DNA from: an uncultured Collinsella sp. | GTDB taxonomy: Bacteria; Actinomycetota; Coriobacteriia; Coriobacteriales; Coriobacteriaceae | DNA length: 64,000 nucleotides | Reading direction: 5' to 3' | Assembly (NCBI GenBank): GCA_900551665.1 | Contig: URWW01000002.1 | Location: 1-64,000 of the forward strand | Shown: piece by piece, positions 47,927 to 55,930 of the stretch | How positions within the stretch are numbered: the first letter of the stretch is position 1 | How the letters are laid out: every line of letters begins with the position of its first letter | The notes under the pieces: generated by a model | Database searches by the model: none | What the model was told of the DNA's origin: nothing | The model's input: the letters and a program-made list of their open reading frames with translations, nothing else | Translations under genes and position numbers: made by a program

Positions 47927-48060
47927 GGTGCGCTCCTGACCGCGAAGGGCTGGTATCCGCTTGAGATTGTCCGACCGAGGGCGCGAAAACTCAAGCCATG
48001 CGATTTTCCCAGCGCACTCCTTTCTGCATGAAGCATGCAAGAAACGGCGCAGAAACAATG

Positions 48061-48101
48061 TGGGCCGGATCGAGGAGCGGGAACTCGATCCGGCCTTGAA
48101 G
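48061..48101 (-). terminator. Hairpin after the LPXTG protein gene, probable terminator
   Basis: GGCCGGATCGAG and CTCGATCCGGCC form a perfect 12-bp stem with a 9-base loop about 30 bases beyond the stop. The following ACATTGTTTC is only moderately T-rich. Confidence 0.7.
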
Positions 48102-48127
48102 AAAGGAGGGGGTTATGGAGTTGAACG

Positions 48128-50122
48128 CTACTTGCGGCGGCGGGTGAAGACGGAGGCAACGATCGAGGCGAAGCCCGTGGCACCGGCGGAGGCGATCAGC
48201 ATCGAGGAAACATCGCCCGTGGAGGGGAGCATCGGCTTCTTGGCGGGCTTCTTCACGGGCTTCTCGGCGGGCGTCTGCTCGGGCTTGGACTCCGGCTTGG
48301 ATTCGGGCTTCTCCTCCGGCTTGGGAGCAGCCTTTACCGTCACGGCAATGGTCTTGCGAACCGTGGCGCCCATGGAGTCGGAAGCCACATAGGTCACAGA
48401 GTAAGTCCCCGGCTTGGTGGCGTCGACATCACTCGACTCGACCTTCACCTCGACCGTGCCGTCCTCGTTGTCCGTAGCGGTGACACCGGCCATCGGGTCG
48501 AAAACCTCGCCCTCGGTGATCGTCACGTCGGCGGCGTTGATGACGGGCACCTGGTTGATCGGCTTGGCCTGGACGGCGTCGGTCACGTTTACCTCGATCC
48601 ACGCCTTACCGCTGGCGTCGGTAAAGCCGGGAATCGGGCAGGAGAACTGCACGATGAACATATTGGCCTCAAAGCCCAGGCAGCTCGGCTTGACGCGCGG
48701 CAGGGCCTTGGCAGCCTCACGAGTCAGAACGAAGGAATGAGTTGCCTCGTCGTAGCGGATGCCCTCGGGCAGCTGACCTTTGGGCAGTGAAACGAGTCTC
48801 CCGCCCTCGACCTTGGTGCCGGTAAACTTGTCTGCACCCATCTTGGTGCCGTCGGGTGCGATAACGGAAAGCGGGATGGAGATCTCATCCATGTCGCCCC
48901 ACATGGTGAAGCCCTCTTCACCCGCCATATAGCGGTCCTGGCCTGACAGGCCAAGGCTCGTCAGCTTACCGCCATCGATAAGCGCCTTGAGCGGCCTGAA
49001 ATCAAGCAGCGCATTGCCGGAAAGGTTGACGCTGGTCAGGCCCGTCAACTTGGATATGAACGAGGCGTCTTTCATGTTTCCGCTCATGATCTCGAGCTTA
49101 GTGAGGCCCGTCAGCCCACCAAGGGAACTCCAGTCGTCAAGCGACACGTCCTCCCAGCGAAGGTAGGTGAGCGCCGGCAGGTTCTCGGGCTTGATGTCCG
49201 AACCGTTGAACACCTTGGTGATGGGGTTGGCGAGAGAGCTGGAACGGCTCCATCCGCTCAGCTGAATAGCCGTAACCTTGGGAAGATACGGAAACTTGAG
49301 CGACAGAGTCTGATTGGCCCCATTTTTCCACTCCGGGTAGTGCATCGAGAAGCTCGGAATCTTATCCCACTTGGCAACCGCTTTCCAGAAAGCGTCCATG
49401 TCGTTGATGCGCCAAGACTGATCGGTAAGCGGGTTCCTGTACTTGCCCATGATGCTGATGTCCATGGAAAAACCGGTGAAGTGGGCCAGGCTCTCGGCTT
49501 CCTTCGTGTTGATGACAAAGTCGGCATCTTGGAAGAAGATCAAAGGCTGTCCGGCGAGGTCCCTGCGCGTGAGCTGCTTGTCATCATGCCAGCCAGTGTT
49601 CCCGCGAATCAAAGCGCGCAGATTTGCATCGGGGAAAAGCTCCTTGAAGAGGCCGAGAACCTCATCCAGATCACCCGCGGCCGGCTTCACATTCATCGCG
49701 GTGCGCAGCATTGCGGCACCTGGGACGGGATCACCGGTCTGGGAAGCAGACGATGCCGCGTCCTGGACGGCACCATTCGCAGACTGTGTCGAGGATGCGG
49801 AGGGATTCGCCGGGGTAACGGACTCGACGGGTGCAGCAGGGATCGCAGGGGCAGCGGGCTCGACAGGAATCGCGGGTTTGGCAGGAGCGCCGGACCCCTC
49901 ATTCTCCACAGGCGCCTCATCGGTCTCGGGAACCTGTTCGGTGGGAGCCGAGGAGTCCTTCCCTTCGGGGGAGCCTGCCTGATCGGCTTCGATGGCCGCT
50001 TCGTCGCTTTGCGAGGCGGATGCACCCTGGTTTGCGTAAAGCGCCACCGGACTGACAGCCATGCATCCCGCGGCAAGTGCTCCCGTCAACAGCGCGGTCT
50101 TAACGATTCTCGGTCCTCTCAT
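48128..50122 (-). CDS. LPXTG cell-wall-anchored surface protein with leucine-rich-repeat-like and Ig-like regions
   Basis: The 664-residue protein starts with a signal peptide (VKTALLTGALAAGCMAVSPV, cleavage near YANQG). A Pro/Ala/Glu-rich stalk spans ~30-135, followed by internalin-like imperfect LRRs (~300-400: SSLGGLTGLTKLEIMSGNMK, LTGLTSVNLSGN). An Ig-like/cadherin-like module lies at ~540-610 (VTITEGEVFDPMAGVTATDN). A Lys/Pro/Glu spacer precedes the sortase signal LPSTG, a hydrophobic helix and RRRK. It is presumably anchored by sortase to peptidoglycan and involved in adhesion; the ligand is unknown. The upstream 0.5 kb is strikingly AT-rich. Confidence 0.9.
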   Translation of the reverse strand: MRGPRIVKTALLTGALAAGCMAVSPVALYANQGASASQSDEAAIEADQAGSPEGKDSSAPTEQVPETDEAPVENEGSGAPAKPAIPVEPAAPAIPAAPVESVTPANPSASSTQSANGAVQDAASSASQTGDPVPGAAMLRTAMNVKPAAGDLDEVLGLFKELFPDANLRALIRGNTGWHDDKQLTRRDLAGQPLIFFQDADFVINTKEAESLAHFTGFSMDISIMGKYRNPLTDQSWRINDMDAFWKAVAKWDKIPSFSMHYPEWKNGANQTLSLKFPYLPKVTAIQLSGWSRSSSLANPITKVFNGSDIKPENLPALTYLRWEDVSLDDWSSLGGLTGLTKLEIMSGNMKDASFISKLTGLTSVNLSGNALLDFRPLKALIDGGKLTSLGLSGQDRYMAGEEGFTMWGDMDEISIPLSVIAPDGTKMGADKFTGTKVEGGRLVSLPKGQLPEGIRYDEATHSFVLTREAAKALPRVKPSCLGFEANMFIVQFSCPIPGFTDASGKAWIEVNVTDAVQAKPINQVPVINAADVTITEGEVFDPMAGVTATDNEDGTVEVKVESSDVDATKPGTYSVTYVASDSMGATVRKTIAVTVKAAPKPEEKPESKPESKPEQTPAEKPVKKPAKKPMLPSTGDVSSMLIASAGATGFASIVASVFTRRRK

Positions 50123-50646
50123 TTCTCCTCCTAAACCATCTGCGCCTGAAGCCCCTCCTCCTATGAACGGGCCATTTAGCCAGGCAATTATTTACCTACT
50201 AATAACATATGCTTTATAGCATTTATAAATTTAACTTACAATTTTTTTTATGTGTCGCTTATCTGACTACTCTTGTAAGCTCTGTTTAAGGCTTTCGATG
50301 CACAACGGGTTAACCCCGTTGAACTTGCAATCGCCATCTGGTGATTTAGTGTGATTTACGAGGTGTCATTTATAGTGATGAACGGCGTTCATCTATGCAC
50401 ATAGACTATTCACATATTTTCGACTGAGAACATTCACGCAGAACAAGGGAAGATTCGATACGGCGAACCAGCCTCCCTGAACTGAGAACCGCTCACATCC
50501 ACGAAAAGGGCGAGTGCTTGGCGCGAGATACATCGCCCGAGAGACCCGATTCCGCCCTCGAACCACACTCACAGTCGCAAAATTCCGAACTTCGTTCGAT
50601 ACACAAAAAGGCCGGATGCCCACGGCATCCGGCCTTTAATAATCGA
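50123..50646. other. AT-rich non-coding region upstream of the LPXTG gene
   Basis: No gene is supported. The first ~130 bases are far AT-richer than the genome average (long runs around ATAACATATGCTTTATAGC). There is a CAACGGG/CCCGTTG hairpin at 50303-50321. The region probably holds a long promoter/5' leader of the surface protein gene. The tRNA terminator closes the other end. Confidence 0.5.
50605..50637 (-). terminator. Terminator of tRNA-Thr
   Basis: On the minus strand AGGCCGGATGCC pairs with GGCATCCGGCCT around a 3-base loop, followed by TTTTTGTG. It lies 10 bases beyond the tRNA 3' end. Confidence 0.92.
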
Positions 50647-50722
50647 TGGAGCCAGCGACCGGGCTCGAACCGGTGACCCCCGCTTTACGAGAGCGGTGCT
50701 CTGCCAACTGAGCTACGCTGGC
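50647..50722 (-). tRNA. tRNA-Thr (anticodon CGT)
   Basis: All four arms fold: acceptor GCCAGCG/CGCTGGC, D arm GCTC/GAGC, anticodon arm CCGCT/AGCGG with loop CTCGTAA, and T arm ACCGG/CCGGT with TTCGAGC. The anticodon CGT reads threonine ACG. The CCA end is encoded. 76 bases in total. Confidence 0.96.
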
Positions 50723-50833
50723 GACTCCATGGCGGTAACGGGCATGCCCGTTCCGACGATTGTCTATAGTACGTGGAAATGCGCTCCCGCGCAAGTGCCT
50801 AACGCACGGTCAGAAAAACTCTTCCCCACGCGC

Positions 50834-51649
50834 TTACGCACCGATACGACGTATCGTGGAAAGCGCGAGCGCCTGCATTGCCTCGGCGGCCGCGTCGGCG
50901 GCGCCCAACACCTTGGCATGGCTTTCGCCCGGACAGCCGGCCTTGTTGGTGACGAGCGTAATTCCGAGCACCTCCATCCCCATGGCGCGGGCCATGATGG
51001 CCTCGCACACGGTCGACATGCCCACGTAATCGGCGCCGAGCGCCTCGAGCATGTGAATCTCCGCCGGTGTCTCGTAACTCGGCCCGAGCAGGCCCGCATA
51101 CACGCCCTTGGCCAGCTCCATTCCGAGCTCCTCTGCGGCCTCGCGCGCCAAACCGGAGAGATACGGGGAATACGCACCGGCCATTGAGACGAACGGGCTG
51201 TCGACCCCCGCGGCCGTCACGCCCGCGGGCGATGCGAGCGGATTGCGCCCGGTAAGATTCAGCTGGTCGGTGATGATACCGACGGTGCCGGGCTCGATAT
51301 CGCCCACGGCACCGGTAGCGCAGCTCAACACGATGCTGCGGCATCCAAGTTTATGAGCATGACGGACGAGCGAACTGACCTGCAGGGCATCATAACCCTG
51401 GTACATGTGCACGCGGCCGGGATACACCACCACGGGAACGCCGTCGAGCTCACCCACGAGAACCGTGAAGCTATGGCCCTCGACGGGAATCGCCTCCGTG
51501 GGGAACCCATCGATGTCGCTGTACGGGATGTGGCGCACCACGCGCACGCGCTCACCCAGCGACCCCAGACCGCTGCCCAGCACGATGGCGAGCGGATGCT
51601 CCATGGTCGGTTTGCACCATGCTGCGACTTTCTCAAACGTCTCGTCCAT
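50834..51649 (-). CDS. punA: Purine nucleoside phosphorylase (trimeric PNP type)
   Basis: PunA phosphorolytically cleaves inosine and guanosine for purine salvage. IVLGSGLGSLGERV is the phosphate-binding start, GRVHMYQGYDALQVS the conserved 'G-R-x-H-x-Y-E/Q-G' block, TNKAGCPGESHAKV the base-binding Asn region, and MSTVCEAIMARAMGMEVLGI the Glu/Met-containing site. The 271 residues are normal. The ATG at 51649 follows GAAAGGA. It is transcribed toward tRNA-Thr. Confidence 0.95.
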   Translation of the reverse strand: MDETFEKVAAWCKPTMEHPLAIVLGSGLGSLGERVRVVRHIPYSDIDGFPTEAIPVEGHSFTVLVGELDGVPVVVYPGRVHMYQGYDALQVSSLVRHAHKLGCRSIVLSCATGAVGDIEPGTVGIITDQLNLTGRNPLASPAGVTAAGVDSPFVSMAGAYSPYLSGLAREAAEELGMELAKGVYAGLLGPSYETPAEIHMLEALGADYVGMSTVCEAIMARAMGMEVLGITLVTNKAGCPGESHAKVLGAADAAAEAMQALALSTIRRIGA

Positions 51650-52071
51650 GACGACCGTCCTTTCTCCTTGCATGAGCCGGAGGCGGGTCGAACCCCTCCC
51701 CCACAGGCACTTCTTCAGCATAGCAAGTCACCCGCCGGCGACAGGCGCAACCCGTGAGCGGCCCCGATGGCGAGCTGGGCGTTACGACGCGCAGGTCCAG
51801 CGTGTAGGGTCGGCACAAAAATTGGTCGCGATGTGCCTGGCTGTCGCAGCGTGGCACATCGCGACCAAAAGTTCCGATCTTAGAAGGTGGTTTTGGTCGT
51901 AAATTGCCAGGCTGTCGCAGCGTGGCACATTGCGACCAAAAACGGCGTGCGCGGCGGGCGGCTACGGTCGTAAATTGCCCGGCTGCAACAGCGTGGCAAT
52001 TCGCGACCAAACCTCGAGATGCCGCGGTGCATTCAGCCGGCGCGCTCGGCTAGCGCAAGCGACCGAGCGTC
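51650..52071. other. Non-coding interval holding the second stem-loop array
   Basis: No gene is seen. Three TGGTCGC-type stem-loops fill 51822-52010 (listed separately). The remaining ends carry the promoter of punA and the 3' end of the acidic membrane protein gene. Confidence 0.65.
51822..52010. repeat. Second array of three TGGTCGC stem-loops
   Basis: Stem 1: TTGGTCGCGATGTGCC (51822-51837) with GGCACATCGCGACCAA (51853-51868), perfect. Stem 2: TTTTGGTCG...TTGCCA (51891-51909) with TGGCAC...CGACCAAAA (51923-51941). Stem 3: GGTCGTAAATTGCC (51966-51979) with GGCAATTCGCGACC (51994-52007). Stems 2 and 3 have internal mismatches. Loops contain (G)GCTG..CAGCG. It is the same family and copy number as the array near 29 kb. 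Confidence 0.88.
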
Positions 52072-53298
52072 TTAGGCGTACAGGCCAAAGAGCTCGACAT
52101 CGGCCTTGCCGAAGAGCTCGTTGACATAGGACGTCCACTTGGCGTTCGCGTCCTGCGACTCGAGCATGTACTGCTGGTACGCGACGGCATAGGCCTTTTG
52201 GGCCTGGGCATAGGTCGCAGACTCGGGAGTGATCTCCTCGCCGGCGAGCGCGGTGGCATAAGCGCCGTCGAGCTCAGCCCAGGTACCAGCCTCGGCATCC
52301 CACTCCTTACCAGCCAGATCGATGATATAGGCGGCGTACTCGGCCTTGGCCTCGTTCTCGTCGCCGCTCTCGGGCTCGGCGGGGGCCTCGGGCATGGTGG
52401 GTGCGTCGTCCATCACGCTCTGATACAGCTTCTGGATGGTGCCCTGCTCGCGCACGATTTGCTTGGCCTGGTCCTCACTCACGCCGTACTGATCGGCAAT
52501 GGTGGAGAAGTCGGAGGTGCCCAGAGAGGCCTCGGCAGAGGAGGGAAGCTCATCATCGCTCAGCTCGACACCCTGCTTGGACGCCTCCTCCAGCAGGATG
52601 CGGTTGCGCACATAGGCGAGAACCGTGTCGGCGGAAGGAGCGGGGTAGTTGCCGTCCTCGTCCTTCACGCTGTCGAGGCTGTACTGGCTCTCGATAGCCT
52701 CGCGCGCGGTGATCTTGTGCGATGCGCCCTTGAACTTCCAGGTCGCGACCGTCGCATCGAGCTCACTCTCGGCGAAAACAGGGGCGCTGACGCCCTTAGA
52801 CCCGAAGCCGCCGGAACCAAGGAAGTAGCCGACGATGCCCGCCACGATGACCGCGACAAGCGCACCGACGATGAAGTACTTGTGCTTGCCCATCATTGCT
52901 CGCTGCATGCGCGTCTTCTTCGGACGCGCCGCACGCGGCTTGGCGGCAGGTGCGACGGTAGACGAATCCGCGGAGGCGTCTGCGCCGGGCTCGGAGTCCT
53001 CGACGCCCTCGGCCTCGGCCTCGCCGGCGTTGGCGGCATCAGCGCCCTCGGCCTCCTCGGCCTCGGCGGCGCCAGCCTCCTCGGCCTCGGCATCCAGCAA
53101 CTCGGGATCGGCCTCGAGCTCTCGCTCGGCCTCGGCAGCCGCCGTCTTGCCGGAGATGTCCTCGGCGGTCAGGCCCTCGTGGAGCTCCACGCGCTCGACC
53201 TCGTCATCACCGTTCGGGCCCTCGCCGCGGCCGACGACCTCGATGCCGTCGATATACTCGTTGTCCTCGGAATCGTCCTTCTTCATGATCAGACCCAT
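52072..53298 (-). CDS. Membrane-anchored acidic protein with SurA-like helical region
   Basis: Residues 1-125 are cytoplasmic and extremely rich in Glu, Asp and Ala, followed by a basic stretch (KPRAARPKKTRMQRAMMGKH). A single membrane helix follows (YFIVGALVAVIVAGIVGYFL). The ~240 outer residues are helical, with SurA/trigger-factor-like features (ITAREAIESQYSL, VLAYVRNRILLEEASKQGVE, YGVSEDQAKQIVREQGTIQK). This suggests an extracytoplasmic chaperone of the SurA_N type without a visible prolyl isomerase domain. The ATG at 53298 follows AAAGGAG. Function is inferred from architecture only. Confidence 0.75.
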   Translation of the reverse strand: MGLIMKKDDSEDNEYIDGIEVVGRGEGPNGDDEVERVELHEGLTAEDISGKTAAAEAERELEADPELLDAEAEEAGAAEAEEAEGADAANAGEAEAEGVEDSEPGADASADSSTVAPAAKPRAARPKKTRMQRAMMGKHKYFIVGALVAVIVAGIVGYFLGSGGFGSKGVSAPVFAESELDATVATWKFKGASHKITAREAIESQYSLDSVKDEDGNYPAPSADTVLAYVRNRILLEEASKQGVELSDDELPSSAEASLGTSDFSTIADQYGVSEDQAKQIVREQGTIQKLYQSVMDDAPTMPEAPAEPESGDENEAKAEYAAYIIDLAGKEWDAEAGTWAELDGAYATALAGEEITPESATYAQAQKAYAVAYQQYMLESQDANAKWTSYVNELFGKADVELFGLYA

Positions 53299-53490
53299 GC
53301 GGTCCGCTCCTTTCACCTTACCTGGCGGATTGTCGTGTCAAGCCGATACGATACCCAAAAACAAACAGGGATACGCCGCGAAACGAACGTACCCCCGTTA
53401 AGGTTTGCTTAATTGCACAATGCGATACCCCAGTGCGACGCCACGCGCATCGATGCCGCGGACCGGCGCAAAAGAGGAGGGTCACACCTC

Positions 53491-53523
53491 ATGTGTAAAA
53501 TGCACCCGTCCCCAATTACACAT
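53491..53523. repeat. GGGGACGGGT-family repeat element between icd and the acidic membrane protein gene
   Basis: ATGTGTAAAATGCACCCGTCCCCAATTACACAT has complementary ends and is nearly identical to one arm of the 32-bp inverted repeat at 7658-7730. It lies 5 bases beyond the icd stop. Confidence 0.8.
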
Positions 53524-53527
53524 CCGG

Positions 53528-54613
53528 CTACGAAAGGTGCGCAATGACCGCGTCGGCGTAATCCTGCGTCCCCGCAGCACCCTCGGCGCTACCGGTAAGT
53601 GCGCGCTGAACGTCGCCGGTGACGCACGTTCCCTCGGCGAGCGTGGCACGAACGGCCGCGCGGATGCGCTCAGCGGCATCGGCCTCGCCCAAGTGGTCGA
53701 GCATCATCGCAGCGGAAAGGATCTCGGCCGTGGGATTGGCGATATCCTTGCCCGCGATATCGGGCGCGCTGCCGTGCGTGGGCTCGAAGATCGCAACGTC
53801 CGTGCCGATGTTGGCGCCCGGCGCCATACCGAGGCCGCCCACCAGGCCCGCGCACAGGTCGCTCACGATGTCGCCGTACAGGTTGAGGCACACGAGCACG
53901 TCGAAGTCGCGGGGCTCCTGGACCAGGCCCATGCACGTGGCGTCCACGATCTTGTCGTTGAACTCGATGTCGGGATAGCGCTCGGCAACCTCGCGCGCCA
54001 CGCGCAGGTACAGCCCGTCGGTCGCCTTCATGATGTTGGCCTTGTGCACGCACGTGACCTTCTTGCGGCCGCACCGACGGGCGTACTCGAACGCGTACTC
54101 GACGATGCGACGCGAACGCTCGATGGAGATCGGCTTGATGGAAATGGCCGAATCGGGCGCGAAGGACTTCTGACCGGAAGCCTCGACGAGCTCGGCCAGC
54201 TTCACGACCTCGGGCGCACCCTCGTCGAACTCGATGCCCGCATAGAGGTCCTCGGTGTTCTCGCGCACGATCACCAGGTCGACATCGCGGTAACGCGAGC
54301 CATCACCGGGCTGCGAGAGGCAGGGGCGCACGCAGGCATAGAGATCGAACTCCTTGCGGAGGGCGACGTTGACGCTGCGGAAGCCCGTACCCACCGGTGT
54401 GGTGATGGGGCCCTTGATGGCGACCTTGGTGGAACGCACCGCCTCGAGCACGTGCTCGGGCAGCGGCGTGCCGTACTCGCCCATCACGCCGGCACCGGCG
54501 TTCTGGACATTCCAGTTGATCTGGACACCGGTTGCCTCTACCACGCGGCGCATCGCGCTCGTGATCTCGGGGCCGATGCCGTCACCAGGGATCAGGACAA
54601 CGTCGTGGGCCAT
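53528..54613 (-). CDS. icd: Isocitrate/isopropylmalate dehydrogenase family, probably NAD-dependent isocitrate dehydrogenase
   Basis: LIPGDGIGPEITSAM opens the family fold. RENTEDLYAGIEF is the isocitrate-dehydrogenase-type phosphorylation-loop region, DIVSDLCAGLVGGLGMAPGA is the metal-binding block, and EPTHGSAPDIAGKDIANP is the cofactor loop. The short 361-residue length resembles NAD-dependent ICDH. Isopropylmalate dehydrogenase would normally sit with leu genes, which are absent here. The ribosome site GAGGAG lies inside the end of the upstream HEAT-like gene. Confidence 0.88.
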   Translation of the reverse strand: MAHDVVLIPGDGIGPEITSAMRRVVEATGVQINWNVQNAGAGVMGEYGTPLPEHVLEAVRSTKVAIKGPITTPVGTGFRSVNVALRKEFDLYACVRPCLSQPGDGSRYRDVDLVIVRENTEDLYAGIEFDEGAPEVVKLAELVEASGQKSFAPDSAISIKPISIERSRRIVEYAFEYARRCGRKKVTCVHKANIMKATDGLYLRVAREVAERYPDIEFNDKIVDATCMGLVQEPRDFDVLVCLNLYGDIVSDLCAGLVGGLGMAPGANIGTDVAIFEPTHGSAPDIAGKDIANPTAEILSAAMMLDHLGEADAAERIRAAVRATLAEGTCVTGDVQRALTGSAEGAAGTQDYADAVIAHLS

Positions 54614-54616
54614 GAG

Positions 54617-55312
54617 TTACTCCTCGTCTTCGTCCTCGGCATCGCTCTTCTTGGTGCGCACCTTCTTCTGCGGGTTGTCGAGCTTGAAGCGCTTGACCAG
54701 GGCGTCGTAGATCTCGCGCGAACGGACGCGCAGGTAGCTGCCCTTGCCGTTCTCCGCATCGAACTGCAGGCGGCCGGCGAGCTCGGCGGCGACGGAACCG
54801 GAGATCTGACCGTGCGCGAAGGTGAAGAGCAGGGCGAGCATGTCGCGGTACTCAAGGTCGCCGTGGAAGCACTGGATCGCCTCGTCGACGATGGGCCAGA
54901 CCTTCTCGGAGCGACGGCGCTCGGTGGCGCCCCACACCGTGAGGAAACGGAAGGCGGACAGGCGCAGGGGGGCGGAGATCTCATCGAAGAGCGCGGCCTC
55001 CGCGCCCTCATAGGCGGCGCCGCACTCCTTGGCGTGCTCGGGCACGAGCAGGGTCAGGGCGTCGAGCACCTCCCAGCGGGTCTGGGCCTCCGGACGGTAC
55101 AGCGCATCCAGCAGCTGCTCGATGCAGGGGACCAGCAGCTCGGGCTCGCGCTGGGCGAGCAGGTTCACCACGCGGCCGGCGAGCTGGCGCGTGCGACGGC
55201 TCGAGCTGGACAGGTCCTCGATGAGGGCGGAGAGGGCGTCGGTGCTGTTCTCCACGCTCGCGAGGCGGGCGGCCTCCTCGGGGGAGAGCTCGATCAGGTT
55301 CTCTTCTGCCAT
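54617..55312 (-). CDS. HEAT-repeat-like protein of unknown function
   Basis: A 231-residue all-helical protein with several HEAT-like pairs: TRQLAGRVVNLLAQREPELL, then TRWEVLDALTLLVPEHAKEC, then PLRLSAFRFLTVWGATE. The tail is charged (KKVRTKKSDAEDEDEE). HEAT arrays are protein-interaction scaffolds. The ATG is immediately preceded by AAGAGGTATCC, a modest site. It ends 3 bases before icd and is likely co-transcribed with it. No specific family is recognised. Confidence 0.7.
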   Translation of the reverse strand: MAEENLIELSPEEAARLASVENSTDALSALIEDLSSSSRRTRQLAGRVVNLLAQREPELLVPCIEQLLDALYRPEAQTRWEVLDALTLLVPEHAKECGAAYEGAEAALFDEISAPLRLSAFRFLTVWGATERRRSEKVWPIVDEAIQCFHGDLEYRDMLALLFTFAHGQISGSVAAELAGRLQFDAENGKGSYLRVRSREIYDALVKRFKLDNPQKKVRTKKSDAEDEDEE

Positions 55313-55483
55313 GGATGGATACCTCTTATCTTTCTCGTTGCAGCGAACAACCGAATTATCGTACGGACGAACCCCTCCGGTCCAGGTCGAATACGGTCGA
55401 AACGAGGGTTCGGCGCGAGATGGGCCCCGAGGGACCCATCCGAGTGCGCCCGCGGGGGCTCCGCGGGCGCTCGGGGTGTTGTT

Positions 55484-55924
55484 TTAGGCGTCGCGTGAGC
55501 GCCTCGAGGACGGACCCGCAGAGCCCTTCTCATCGACCGAAATCAGGTCGGGACCGGCCTCGCCGGTCTTCCGGCGGCGACGATACGCCTCGCCGGTCCC
55601 CTTCTCGGCGACCCTGCGATGGCGCTTGTTCACGTCCATGAAGTTGTCGAGCCACTTCCAGGGGCCCGAAGATTCGCCGAAGCCCATCTTGAGGCCGGCG
55701 ATGTAACCGGCCAGGACGCCCATCAAGGTGATTTGAATCATCATGGCCGGAATGAGCGCGACGGCCAGCACGACCGCGACGAGGCCTCCGATATTGGCGG
55801 CCCAGTAGGCGCGTGCGGTGACGAGGTAACGGCGGCTCAGCTCCTGACCGATCAGAAAACCGATGTAGACGGCAAAGCCGAACACCATGACATAGGTGAT
55901 GATGTAGACCCAGTTAGCCGGCAT
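55484..55924 (-). CDS. Small membrane protein with basic tail, unknown function
   Basis: The 146-residue protein has three membrane segments (VYIITYVMVFGFAVYIGFL, ANIGGLVAVVLAVALIPAMM, ITLMGVLAGYIAGLKMGF) and a polar, Arg/Lys-rich cytoplasmic tail of about 60 residues (RRRRKTGEAG). GAGGGG precedes the ATG, which lies 6 bases beyond the stop of the dehydrogenase gene, so the two probably form an operon. No family recognised. Confidence 0.72.
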   Translation of the reverse strand: MPANWVYIITYVMVFGFAVYIGFLIGQELSRRYLVTARAYWAANIGGLVAVVLAVALIPAMMIQITLMGVLAGYIAGLKMGFGESSGPWKWLDNFMDVNKRHRRVAEKGTGEAYRRRRKTGEAGPDLISVDEKGSAGPSSRRSRDA

Positions 55925-55930
55925 GCCCGC

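Noticed and set aside
53405..55498. Long plus-strand frame opposite icd and the HEAT-like gene
   Set aside because: It spans two real genes in antisense plus a repeat element; no domain is recognisable.
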